Source of the DNA: Pseudomonas putida
GTDB lineage: Bacteria > Pseudomonadota > Gammaproteobacteria > Pseudomonadales > Pseudomonadaceae
DNA: 64,000 nt
Direction: 5' to 3'
Assembly (NCBI RefSeq): GCF_002906855.1
Contig: NZ_MINI01000048.1
Location: 992,001 to 1,056,000 of the forward strand
Position 1 is the stretch's first letter, and the number at the start of each line of letters is the position of its first letter. Both the position numbers and the translations under genes were made by a program. Below the pieces are notes generated by a model, which was given only the letters and a program-made list of their open reading frames with translations, made no database searches and had not been told where the DNA came from. Positions 27,046 to 36,169 of this stretch are shown here, in pieces.

Positions 27046-30000
27046 ATGATCGATTCGGCCAGACACCCCCTCCCCGACCCTTCTCACCCACAGACCCTTG
27101 TCGCCAGCAAGCTGCCCGCCTGGATTGCCAGTACTCAACCTGCCGAGCACAGGCACATGCGCCGCTCGGCAGGCCGGCGCAACCAGGCATTCGAACAGGC
27201 CTGTCAGCAGAGCCCCGAAGTCGCCCGTCAGCTGGTGAATGAATACGGCATACAGCGCGAGACCGAAGGCAAGCTGCAAGCCCTGCTGACTACCTTGCCG
27301 GCGCTGGAGCCGTTTGCCTCCAGGTTGCTGACCGAAGCCATTCACAAGCGGTTCGGCCAGAACCTGGATGTCACGGCAACCTATTTGATGAACGTCAGCA
27401 AAGCGGCCGCCTACAAGGAAGCGCTCGATGGCGATCCGTTCGTCACCAGCGACCGCGCCGTGAAGTTGGCTACCCAGTCATTACTGCATTGCGCCCTGCA
27501 AAACTTCGAAGCATTCGAGGCAGAGCCTGCCGGCCTGGAGATTGACGGCAACAAATCGCTGATCATCGACAGCAACCAGATCGGCATCATTTCATCCGGG
27601 GTCAAACAGCTGCCGATCGTTGCCGAAGACTTTGCGGCGATGGTCCGTGAACTGGATATCGGTGGTCAGTACCAGGCACTGATCGATGCGCTTCAGGCGC
27701 CTGCGGGCGGTCCTGACACCGCGTCGGCCTCCGAGATTTTCAGGAACGCCGAACAGGCCACCTTCCGCCTGCATGTCCATCAGGCTTACCTGCACGGTGC
27801 AATCGACAAGGCAAGCCACAGGACACTGCTCGAACTGGCCACCCACGGCGCGGCGGAGTATCAGGGGCAACCGGTACTCTGCTCGCGCATGAGACTGCTG
27901 CAGGCCACGCTGACGGGCGCAGTGGTTTTGGGGATAGCCGCTCCCGGCGCCAGCGGTGCAGGGAAATTTCCGCCTCCCACTTTCCCATATGGGGGATGGC
28001 TGCTGATCTACCTGCCTGGCCTGCCAGAACCACTGACGATGCACACCTCCAGGGCCCAGGCCGAAGCGTTTCTGCTCAAGCAGCTACCAGCACTTCGCCG
28101 CTCGAAGCATCTGGTACCCGAACGCGACAGGGCTGGCTTTTTCGAAAGGCTGCGTGACACGCTGGAGCCCTATACCTGGAACGCGGCAAAAGGTTTCAAG
28201 GAACGCATGCCCGCCCCGGATGCCCGCGTTACCCTCCACGTACAACCTTTTACCCAGCCTTTTATTGATGAACTGGTCGTCCAACGGCAGCAGCGCCTGC
28301 GCGACGATGGATTGTTCCATGCCGTGCCGACTGCGCTGGAGGACCAGAAGAGCAGCGCAAAACGCCTGGCATATTTCCAGTCGCTGGCCGTCGGCACCTT
28401 GAACATCGGCGCTTTCTTCATCCCTGGGTTGGCTCCCGTGATGCTCGGTCTGACCGTATTGCAACTCGGCCACGAGGTTTACGAAGGGCTGGCAAGCTGG
28501 GCGGACGGTGATCGTGAGCAGGCATTCGGCTATCTCATGGACGTGGTGGAAAATGCAGCGTTCGTCGCCGCGCTGGGAGCCGCTGGCGCGGCGAATGGCC
28601 GCCCGGCAGTCGAGCGGATTGGCTTGGAAACACCGTCGTTCATCGAAGCACTTGATAGCGTCGAACTGGCCGACGGCAGCCAGCGCCTCTGGCGACCCGA
28701 CTTGCAAGCCTTTGCCCATGACATCGTGCTACCGGCCGACAGCAAGCCGGATAAATTCGGCTTGCACCATTACCAAGGTAAAACCTGGTTACCCATCGAA
28801 GACCACATCTATTCGGTTCGCCAGCCACCCGGTTCCGCTGACTATCATCTTCAGCCCGCCCAGCCCTCCCAGCGCTACCTCCCGGCGCTGCAGCACAACG
28901 GTGCCGGAGCCTGGCTGCTGCCACAGGACAACCCGGCCCGATGGCCAGAAATGCAGTTGTTCCGCCGCTCGGGCCACCTTGGTACGCGCTTTGATCAGCA
29001 GACAGCCGAGCATATCCTGCGCGTCAGCGGCACTGAGCCAGACGTGCTGCGGCGGGCTATCTGCAATAACCTGCGGCTGCCAGCATTGCTGGAAGACACC
29101 ATGACGCGCTTCGACCTTGACCGTTCGCTCGAGCAATGGCCCGGCGACCGAGGCGCCGAATTCGAGAGGCGTTATCGCCAGTTACCTGCCAGTGAATGGC
29201 ACTCGGGGCAAATCCTGGCGCAACGCTACCCGAACCTCCCAAAGCCGGCCATCGATGAGTTGCTGCACAACGCCACTCCCAAGGAATGGCTGGCGTTGTC
29301 CAAGGCCACGGTACCGGCTCGCATCGCCGAGGAAATACGAGCCTATCAGCAGCAGGTTCGCTTAAGCCGCGCCTATGAAGGGTTTTACCTGAATGGGCCG
29401 CGTAACTGGGACACTGATCGACTGGCGATGCATAGCCTCGAGCGCCTGCCGGGCTGGATTGCGGACAGCGCCATTGGCCTGGAGCAACATCAGAGCCCGT
29501 TCCAACTCGACAGCATCGGCGACCCACTCGCCACCACGCGCAAAACGATCTCGAGCGGGTATTCGGGTTACCTGGTCACGGACGCGGGCCAACAGCCCAG
29601 CGCGGCATTGCCTTCCATCTTTGCCGCACTGTACGAAGCCTTGAGCCCGGCTCAGCGCGCTGCATTGGGTATCGTCGATGCAGGCGAGTTGCGCAGGGCC
29701 ATCCAGAAGGCGCCGTTCATTCCCCGAGAGACCGCGAAAAAAATACTCGGGATGCAGCCAACAAGGCCCGGCTATCGTCCCCCCATGCGCCTTGCCGATG
29801 GGCGCCTTGGCTACCCGCTGGGCGGCAGTCGCGCGCGAGCTGGTAGTGTTTCGCGGCATAACCTGCTTGCCCGAATCCGCCAGCTTGGCCAGGCGGTGCC
29901 ACAACCCAGGCCCGCCGAACAGATACTGGCCACCCTGGAGAACCGATATCCGAGCCGAGCGCAGACTGACGAGCTGCTGCAGGAACTGAGCGAGCAGCAC

Positions 30001-32574
30001 AGGCAGCTGCAAAGGCACCTCACCGACTGGCGTGACCTGGCCCTGTTGCTTCAGCGACCAGAGCCCGACGAATTCCAGCGCTTGTCGAATGCAATTTCCC
30101 AGTACTGGTATGACCGGGCATTCCTCAATGCCAACGAAAGCCCGGCCCCGCTTCGGCTGGAGCGGTTGTCGATGGCGGACTTCCCCCTGAACCTGCCCGA
30201 AAGCTTCACCAGCAGTGTCACCGAACTGGAACTTGTCGACACGTTTCCAGAGGATTTCACAAGCTACAGTCAACATGCGCCACAACTGAACGGCCTGCTG
30301 CACCCGTTCGGCAACCTGCGCTCGCTGCAGGTCAGGCGTAGTTACCGGGCAGAGGCGCCACCGTCCCCGTTCCAGTTCAGCCTGCCACTGATCGCACAGC
30401 ATCTGCCGCAGCTGGAAACACTCGGCCTGATCAACCAGAACCTGTCCATTTCATCCACCGACATTGCCAGCCTGGCGGGGCTTAGCCATCTGCGCAGGCT
30501 GGATCTGAGCGGCAATCGCTTGTCCGAGCAGTACCCGCCCAGCTTCGACGAGTTGCGGCTGGACTCCCTGGGGCTCGACCGGATGGCTCTGGATCATTGG
30601 CCTGAGGGGGTGGGCTATAACAGCGTGACGCAGATCCAGAACCTGTCGCTGCGCGACAACCGCATTACCCTGTTGCCTGATTTACTGCTCAGTGGCCGCG
30701 TCAACGTGGCTGAGCATGGGCATATCGATTTGCAGGGCAACAATATTCTCGACCAGCACCTGCTGCGTATCCTGCTGAGCGAGCAAGCACGCGCCACGCG
30801 CTTCCTGGTGGATCAGCCCAGCGAAGTCCAGCGTTACCTGGCCGAGCAACTGCAGTTACGTCAACAGTTGCAGGATTTCGTCGATAACTACGTCAATGCC
30901 TCAAGCTCCTCATCGATGCCGACCCAGGCCGTGCTGACATCTCGCACACGTATAGCCACGGCATTGAGCGAGTTCTGGCAGCATCAGGAAACAGGCACCA
31001 CGCATTCCCCCTTACGCTTGACCAACGTGGTGCTCGAGCAAATGCCCGCCCGCTTGCCGGCGTTCTTCACCGAGCGGGTGCGCAATCTCGCACTGGAGAA
31101 TGTGAGCGGCTCCACGGCACATCTGGATACCCTTCTCGCCCAATTTCCCCATGTGACACGCCTCACCATCGATGGCTATGTGAGTGCCCAGCAGAGCCTC
31201 CCTCGCGCCTTGCATCGCCTGCCACGCTTGACCGATCTGGCATTGCTCAATATCGGCCTCGACATTGACGACAACCTGCTCGATGGCTTGGCCAGCGTGG
31301 ACGGCCTGCAGTCGCTGGACCTGGGCAGCAACCGAATGGGCATGGTGACCCATGCACCGGGAGCACTCAGGTCGCTGCGTCGGCTGGACCTGAACGACAC
31401 GCAGCTGAGCCAGTGGCCGACTTGGGTCAATGACCTGCTGCCCCTGGAAATGCTGGACTTGAGCGATAACCAGCTGACCGCATTACCCGACTTCGTGCTT
31501 GCCAACCTCGACAGCGGGTTCCCGATCACTTCGATCCAGCTGTTCAACAACCCCATCAGCGATCAGACCTATCTGCGCGCCCGAGCGTCGTCAGACAGCC
31601 AGCACAGCTATACATTCGCGATGGACGTGCCGGACCACCTGACCGACTCATCGGACGACGCCATGGCATTGGGTCACTTTCACATCCCTCTGCTTGACAC
31701 CGCAGGCGATCGGCCCGACCTCAATGACTGGCTGCTTGGCTCTACAAGCGAAAACGAGGCCATGAGGGACTGCTGGGAGCAACTTGAGGACGCAGGGGAT
31801 TCGGCAAACCTGTTGGCCCTGGTGGGCCGCCTCCGGCAAGCGGCGCCCTATCAGAACGACGCGACACGCGTGGCTTTCAGCCAACGGGTGCGCCGGGTAC
31901 TGGTCAAGGCGGTGGTGGACAGCGCTGACCGCGCGCTGCTCAACCATCAGGCCGGCGAGGCATTGCTCCAGCCTTCGGGTGACCAGACCTGCCACGACGG
32001 TGCGCTGCTGGTGTTTCAGGACATCGAACTGTTTATTGCCAACGAACGCTTACAGGTAGCCTCGGCAGACACGGAGGGTAACCTGTACCTGGAACTGCGG
32101 CGGTTGTACCGGCTGCATGCACTGGACGAAGTGGCAAAAAGCGAAGCAGGCATGCGCGACGTGGCGGAAGTACGGCTGACCTACCGACGAGAGTTGAATG
32201 ACTCACTGCAACTCGGGCTCCCGAACGACCACCTGCTCTACGCGGTCAACGCCAGCCAGGACGAACTGATCTATGCCGAGCAGCAAGTGCAACGGGGCGA
32301 GCTCAGCGACGCTTTCCTCGATTTCGCAGCGGGCAATGAGCGCTGGGTACAACACCTGCGCCTCACCCACGCCACGCGCTTCGCACAGATCGAGCAAGAC
32401 TACCAAGCACAAGTGCTGGCGATGCCGGAACAACACCCAGACACCCCCCTCGATCAACTCGGGACAGCGTTTGCTGCATTTGAAAGGAGCAGGCAAGCTC
32501 GCGAACGGCGCCTGATTCGCGAACTCACCTCATTCGCCGCCCCAGAACGCAAGCCGCGCTCCGCCAGCGAGTAA
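27046..32574 (+). CDS. Giant LRR protein with C-terminal NEL-type E3 ubiquitin ligase domain
   Basis: 1842 residues from the ATG at 27046 (GTGAGG upstream); no Sec signal. The helical N-terminal region (about 30-430) is followed by a hydrophobic stretch (about 446-515, NIGAFFIPGLAPVMLGLTVL) and beta modules such as KTWLPIEDHIYSVRQ. Leucine-rich repeats come in two blocks: about 1115-1215 (LSHLRRLDLSGNRLSE) and about 1390-1490 (LRSLRRLDLNDTQLSQWP, LEMLDLSDNQLTALPDFV). The last 300 residues match the NEL (novel E3 ligase) fold of IpaH/SspH effectors. The active-site CxD motif is Cys1649-His-Asp1651 (SGDQTCHDGALLVFQDIEL), followed by VRLTYRRELNDSLQLGLP and a helical end. NEL enzymes ubiquitinate eukaryotic proteins, so this is probably an effector/toxin aimed at a eukaryotic host or predator. 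No secretion genes lie nearby; the delivery route is unknown. Confidence 0.85.
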   Translation: MIDSARHPLPDPSHPQTLVASKLPAWIASTQPAEHRHMRRSAGRRNQAFEQACQQSPEVARQLVNEYGIQRETEGKLQALLTTLPALEPFASRLLTEAIHKRFGQNLDVTATYLMNVSKAAAYKEALDGDPFVTSDRAVKLATQSLLHCALQNFEAFEAEPAGLEIDGNKSLIIDSNQIGIISSGVKQLPIVAEDFAAMVRELDIGGQYQALIDALQAPAGGPDTASASEIFRNAEQATFRLHVHQAYLHGAIDKASHRTLLELATHGAAEYQGQPVLCSRMRLLQATLTGAVVLGIAAPGASGAGKFPPPTFPYGGWLLIYLPGLPEPLTMHTSRAQAEAFLLKQLPALRRSKHLVPERDRAGFFERLRDTLEPYTWNAAKGFKERMPAPDARVTLHVQPFTQPFIDELVVQRQQRLRDDGLFHAVPTALEDQKSSAKRLAYFQSLAVGTLNIGAFFIPGLAPVMLGLTVLQLGHEVYEGLASWADGDREQAFGYLMDVVENAAFVAALGAAGAANGRPAVERIGLETPSFIEALDSVELADGSQRLWRPDLQAFAHDIVLPADSKPDKFGLHHYQGKTWLPIEDHIYSVRQPPGSADYHLQPAQPSQRYLPALQHNGAGAWLLPQDNPARWPEMQLFRRSGHLGTRFDQQTAEHILRVSGTEPDVLRRAICNNLRLPALLEDTMTRFDLDRSLEQWPGDRGAEFERRYRQLPASEWHSGQILAQRYPNLPKPAIDELLHNATPKEWLALSKATVPARIAEEIRAYQQQVRLSRAYEGFYLNGPRNWDTDRLAMHSLERLPGWIADSAIGLEQHQSPFQLDSIGDPLATTRKTISSGYSGYLVTDAGQQPSAALPSIFAALYEALSPAQRAALGIVDAGELRRAIQKAPFIPRETAKKILGMQPTRPGYRPPMRLADGRLGYPLGGSRARAGSVSRHNLLARIRQLGQAVPQPRPAEQILATLENRYPSRAQTDELLQELSEQHRQLQRHLTDWRDLALLLQRPEPDEFQRLSNAISQYWYDRAFLNANESPAPLRLERLSMADFPLNLPESFTSSVTELELVDTFPEDFTSYSQHAPQLNGLLHPFGNLRSLQVRRSYRAEAPPSPFQFSLPLIAQHLPQLETLGLINQNLSISSTDIASLAGLSHLRRLDLSGNRLSEQYPPSFDELRLDSLGLDRMALDHWPEGVGYNSVTQIQNLSLRDNRITLLPDLLLSGRVNVAEHGHIDLQGNNILDQHLLRILLSEQARATRFLVDQPSEVQRYLAEQLQLRQQLQDFVDNYVNASSSSSMPTQAVLTSRTRIATALSEFWQHQETGTTHSPLRLTNVVLEQMPARLPAFFTERVRNLALENVSGSTAHLDTLLAQFPHVTRLTIDGYVSAQQSLPRALHRLPRLTDLALLNIGLDIDDNLLDGLASVDGLQSLDLGSNRMGMVTHAPGALRSLRRLDLNDTQLSQWPTWVNDLLPLEMLDLSDNQLTALPDFVLANLDSGFPITSIQLFNNPISDQTYLRARASSDSQHSYTFAMDVPDHLTDSSDDAMALGHFHIPLLDTAGDRPDLNDWLLGSTSENEAMRDCWEQLEDAGDSANLLALVGRLRQAAPYQNDATRVAFSQRVRRVLVKAVVDSADRALLNHQAGEALLQPSGDQTCHDGALLVFQDIELFIANERLQVASADTEGNLYLELRRLYRLHALDEVAKSEAGMRDVAEVRLTYRRELNDSLQLGLPNDHLLYAVNASQDELIYAEQQVQRGELSDAFLDFAAGNERWVQHLRLTHATRFAQIEQDYQAQVLAMPEQHPDTPLDQLGTAFAAFERSRQARERRLIRELTSFAAPERKPRSASE

Positions 32575-32589
32575 CCCCTTGCCTGGCCG

Positions 32590-33393
32590 CTAGCGCCCGT
32601 AGCGCTCGCGGCCCCAGGCGAGCAGGCTTACGAGCAGCCCTCTCAGGACGCCCTGGGTCGGCAGCGCCAAGTCTTCTCGGTAGGCGAAAGGTTCGATCTC
32701 ATTCATGTAGGTGCTTTGTGCCAACTCCAGTTGCACGGCATGGATATGGTTTGCCGGATCACCATAATGACGCGTGATATGCCCCCCCTTGAAGCGGCCA
32801 TTGAGCACATGGCTGTACCCCTCGGCCTGGCCGCAGACCGCCTCCAGGCGCTCGGCCAGCTGCGGATCACAGCTGGCACCGTTGAAGGTCCCCAGGTTGA
32901 AGTCCGGCAGCTTGCCCTCGAACAAGTGCGGGATCTGCGAGCGGATCGAGTGCGCATCCCACAGCAGTGCATAACCATGGGCTTCACGCAGGCGCGCCAG
33001 CTCGCTCTGGATCGTGTTGTGATAAGGGCGCCAGATCGACTCCAGGTAGGCCTTGCGCTCCTCGGCGGTCGGCTCAAGCCCTTTCTTGAACAGCGGCTCG
33101 CCATCGAACAGCGTGGCCGGGTACAAGCCGGTAGTAGCACCGGCGTACAACGGTTTGTCGTCGTCCGGGCGGTTCAGGTCGATGACGAAGCGCGAATACT
33201 CCGCAGCCACCACGCTGGCGCCCATCTCGCGGGCAAAGTCGTACAACCGTGGAATGTGCCAATCAGTGTCAGGCAGGCTGCGCGCCTGGTCGACCAGGCC
33301 TTCACGCACGGTGTCGCTCAGCCGCAGCCCTGCATGGGGCATGCTGATCAGCAGCGGCAGGCGGCCTTGGTGGAAACTCAGTACCTTGTCCAT
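32590..33393 (-). CDS. hutG: HutG, N-formylglutamate deformylase
   Basis: 267 residues from the ATG at 33393 (MDKVLSFHQG). It is the last step of the five-step histidine pathway, N-formylglutamate to glutamate and formate. It belongs to the N-formylglutamate amidohydrolase family; PLLISMPHAGLRL, the VIDLNRPDDD metal-region motif, LLWDAHSIRSQIP and FNLGTFNGASC are visible. It is the last gene of hutU-H-T-I-G, 10 nt after hutI. An N-terminal extension seen in the same frame overlaps hutI and is rejected. Confidence 0.95.
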   Translation of the reverse strand: MDKVLSFHQGRLPLLISMPHAGLRLSDTVREGLVDQARSLPDTDWHIPRLYDFAREMGASVVAAEYSRFVIDLNRPDDDKPLYAGATTGLYPATLFDGEPLFKKGLEPTAEERKAYLESIWRPYHNTIQSELARLREAHGYALLWDAHSIRSQIPHLFEGKLPDFNLGTFNGASCDPQLAERLEAVCGQAEGYSHVLNGRFKGGHITRHYGDPANHIHAVQLELAQSTYMNEIEPFAYREDLALPTQGVLRGLLVSLLAWGRERYGR

Positions 33394-33403
33394 CGTGCCT
33401 CGC

Positions 33404-34609
33404 TCAGTTGGAAATTTCGTGGCCCTTGCGCACCACGCGCTTGGGGAGGTCGCCGCCGAGCCAGTAGGCCAGGTCGGCAGGACGGGAGATCTGCCAGGCA
33501 ACGAAGTCGGCGACCTTGCCGACCTCCAGCGAACCGTGGCTGTCACCCAGGCCGAGTGCCGTGGCGGCATGCAGGGTGACGCCGGCCAAGGCCTCTTCCG
33601 GGGTCATGCGGAACAGCGTGCAACCCATGTTCAGCATCAGGCGCAGCGACAAGCCAGGCGAGGTGCCAGGGTTGAGGTCACTGGCCAGAGCAATCTTCAC
33701 GCCGTGGCGACGCAGGGCGTCCATCGGCGGCAGCTGGGTTTCGCGCAGGAAATAGAAAGCACCCGGCAGCAGCACGGCAACGGTGCCGGCCTTGGCCATG
33801 GCGATCGCGTCCTCCTCGGTCATGAACTCCAGGTGGTCGGCCGACAACGCCTGATAACGCGCTGCCAGGCTGGAGCCGTGCAGCGAAGACAGCTGCTCGG
33901 CATGCAGCTTCACCGGCAGGCCCAGTGCATGTGCCTTGATGAACACCTTTTCGACCTGTGCCGGCGAAAACGCCAGGTGTTCGCAGAAGGCGTCCACCGC
34001 ATCCACCAGGCCTTCGGCCGCCAGGGCAGGCAGCATTTCGTCGCAGATGTGGGCAATGTAGTCGTCAGAACGGCCGGCGTACTCCGGCGGCAAGGCATGG
34101 GCGGCCAGGCAGGTGGCGCGCACGGCCAATGGCAGCTCGTCGGCCAGGCGCCGAGCCACGCGCAGCATCTTGCGCTCGTTGGCCAGGTCCAGGCCGTAGC
34201 CCGACTTGACCTCGATAGTGGTGACGCCATCGCGCATCAACGCCTGAACCCTCTGACGCGCACTGGCGAACAGTTCGTCCTCGCTGGCCGCGCGGGTGGC
34301 CCGCACGGTGCTGGCGATACCACCGCCCTGGGCGGCGATGTCGGCATAGCTCACGCCCTGCAGGCGCTGTTCGAACTCGCCACTACGGTTGCCACCGAAC
34401 ACCGCATGGGTATGGCAATCGATCAGCCCCGGGGTGACCCAGGCGCCGCTCAGGTCCACCGTGCGGTCAACCTCGAAGGGCTGCAGCTCGGCGCGAGGGC
34501 CGATCCATTCGATCAGCCCGGCGCAGGTGACGATGGCCGCGTCCTCGATGATCGAGTAACGGCCCTCGGCCAGGGTTGCCGCGTGGCAGTGCTGCCAGAG
34601 GGTTCTCAT
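33404..34609 (-). CDS. hutI: HutI, imidazolonepropionase
   Basis: 401 residues from the ATG at 34609 (GGAGATTGCAC upstream). It is a metal-dependent amidohydrolase converting imidazolone propionate to N-formimino-glutamate. The HxH metal motif is in GLIDCHTHAVFGGNRSGE; VEVKSGYGLD-type (here IEVKSGYGLDLANE), the mid-chain histidine HAEQLSS and the SDLNPGTSP motif are all present. It lies 15 nt downstream of hutT. Confidence 0.96.
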   Translation of the reverse strand: MRTLWQHCHAATLAEGRYSIIEDAAIVTCAGLIEWIGPRAELQPFEVDRTVDLSGAWVTPGLIDCHTHAVFGGNRSGEFEQRLQGVSYADIAAQGGGIASTVRATRAASEDELFASARQRVQALMRDGVTTIEVKSGYGLDLANERKMLRVARRLADELPLAVRATCLAAHALPPEYAGRSDDYIAHICDEMLPALAAEGLVDAVDAFCEHLAFSPAQVEKVFIKAHALGLPVKLHAEQLSSLHGSSLAARYQALSADHLEFMTEEDAIAMAKAGTVAVLLPGAFYFLRETQLPPMDALRRHGVKIALASDLNPGTSPGLSLRLMLNMGCTLFRMTPEEALAGVTLHAATALGLGDSHGSLEVGKVADFVAWQISRPADLAYWLGGDLPKRVVRKGHEISN

Positions 34610-34624
34610 GTGCAATCTCCTTGA

Positions 34625-36016
34625 CTAGCGGTGCAGCTCGACCGGCACGTGCTTGCCTGCACGTGGCTTGCACCACAGCAGGTAGGACGCCACCAGGAAC
34701 ACCACCCAGACCACGCCGACCAGCAAGGCCGCCTGGGTATCCGGGAAGTAACCGAGCACACCGAAAATGAACACCATGAAGGCAATGGCCATGGCCGGGC
34801 CGTATGGCCAGAACGGTACCGGGAATTTCAGCTGGGCTGCCTCTTCAGCACTCATGCTGCGGCGCATGGCAACCTGGGTGACCAGGATCATCAGCCATAC
34901 CCACACGGTCGCGAAGGTGGCGATGGAGGCGATCAGCAGGAACACGTTTTCCGGGATCAGGTAGTTGAGCAGCACGCCAACCAGCAGCGCCGCGCCCATC
35001 ACCACCACGGTCATCCATGGCACGCCGTGCTTCGACAACTTGCCGAAGCTGCGTGGCGCGTGGCCTTGCTGGGCCAGGCCGTACATCATGCGGCCGGCGC
35101 CGAAGATGTCGCTGTTGATTGCCGAGATCGCAGCCGAGATCACCACGATGTTCAGCACCGCGGCGGCGGAGCCAATGCCGAGATGGCTGAAGATCTGCAC
35201 GAACGGGCTGCCTTCGCTGCCGATCTGCGGCCACGGATACAGGCACATCAGCACGAACAGGGTCAGCACATAGAACAGCAGGATGCGCAGGGGCACGGCG
35301 TTGATCGCCTTGGGGATGACGCGCTGTGGGTCCTTGGCTTCACCGGCGGTGACGCCGATGATCTCGATGCCACCGAAGGCGAACATCACCACGGCGAGCG
35401 AGGCGATCAGGCCGCCGATGCCGTTTGGCATGAAGCCGCCATGCTCGATCAGGTTGCTGATGCCCACGGCATGCTCGCCACTCACCTGGCTGAAGCCGAA
35501 GGCCATGATGCCGAGGCCGGCCAGGATCATCGCCACGATGGCGCCGACCTTGAGCAGCGACAGCCAGAACTCCATTTCGCCGAACACCTTGACGTTGCAC
35601 AGGTTGAGGCCGCCGATCACGAAGACGATGCCCAGTACCCAGATCCAGCGGGCCACTTCCGGGAACCAGAAGCCCATGTAGATACCGAAGGCGGTGATGT
35701 CGGCGATGGCCACGATGACCATCTCGAAGGCGTAGGTCCAACCGAGGATGAAGCCGGCCATGGGGCCGAGGTAGGTGGTGGCGTAGTGCCCGAAGGAGCC
35801 GGCCACCGGGTTGTGCACGGCCATCTCGCCGAGGGCGCGCATGACCATGAACACCGCAGCGCCGCCGATCAGGTACGCCAGCAGCACGGCCGGGCCGGCC
35901 ATCTGGATGGCCGAGGCGGAGCCGTAGAACAGGCCGGTGCCGATGGCGGAGCCAAGGGCCATGAAACGGATGTGGCGGGCCGTTAGCCCGCGCTTGAGAC
36001 CTTGAGCTTGTTGCAT
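34625..36016 (-). CDS. hutT: Histidine transporter, APC-superfamily permease (HutT/ProY-like)
   Basis: 463 residues with about 12 membrane helices. It is an amino-acid/proton symporter of the APC (AAT) family. The conserved first-helix motif MALGSAIGTGLFYGSA and the FGGIEIIGVTAGEAKDP loop are typical. Its location inside the hut operon, between hutH and hutI, supports histidine uptake. An AAnAAnAA-type element (AAAAACAA) lies directly before the ribosome-binding site AAGGAC. Confidence 0.9.
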   Translation of the reverse strand: MQQAQGLKRGLTARHIRFMALGSAIGTGLFYGSASAIQMAGPAVLLAYLIGGAAVFMVMRALGEMAVHNPVAGSFGHYATTYLGPMAGFILGWTYAFEMVIVAIADITAFGIYMGFWFPEVARWIWVLGIVFVIGGLNLCNVKVFGEMEFWLSLLKVGAIVAMILAGLGIMAFGFSQVSGEHAVGISNLIEHGGFMPNGIGGLIASLAVVMFAFGGIEIIGVTAGEAKDPQRVIPKAINAVPLRILLFYVLTLFVLMCLYPWPQIGSEGSPFVQIFSHLGIGSAAAVLNIVVISAAISAINSDIFGAGRMMYGLAQQGHAPRSFGKLSKHGVPWMTVVVMGAALLVGVLLNYLIPENVFLLIASIATFATVWVWLMILVTQVAMRRSMSAEEAAQLKFPVPFWPYGPAMAIAFMVFIFGVLGYFPDTQAALLVGVVWVVFLVASYLLWCKPRAGKHVPVELHR

Positions 36017-36030
36017 GTCACGTCCTTAAA

Positions 36031-36038
36031 TTGTTTTT
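36031..36038 (-). promoter_or_regulatory. Crc/Hfq-type CA motif ahead of hutT
   Basis: On the minus strand this reads AAAAACAA, an exact AAnAAnAA match, located about 8 nt 5' of the hutT ribosome-binding site. Such motifs are bound by Hfq/Crc in Pseudomonas to block translation when preferred carbon sources are present. Confidence 0.6.
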
Positions 36039-36076
36039 GTGGTCGTGAGGTCGATGGGGGCTGCCGTGCAGCCCAA

Positions 36077-36162
36077 TCGCCGGCAAGCCGGCTCCCACAG
36101 AGAGCGGGTTATAGCTGTCTATGTGGGAGCCGGCTCGCCGGCGACGGGCCGCAAAGCGGCCC
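36077..36162. repeat. Inverted repeat pair (second REP family) plus GC hairpin between hutH and hutT
   Basis: TCGCCGGCaAGCCGGCTCCCACA-type arm (36077-36099) and its near-exact reverse complement (36122-36144) flank a 22-nt loop. A small perfect hairpin GGGCCGC-AAA-GCGGCCC follows at 36146-36162. It sits inside the hut operon, where it may cause partial termination or stabilise the upstream hutU-hutH message. Confidence 0.85.
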
Positions 36163-36169
36163 CGGGGCA

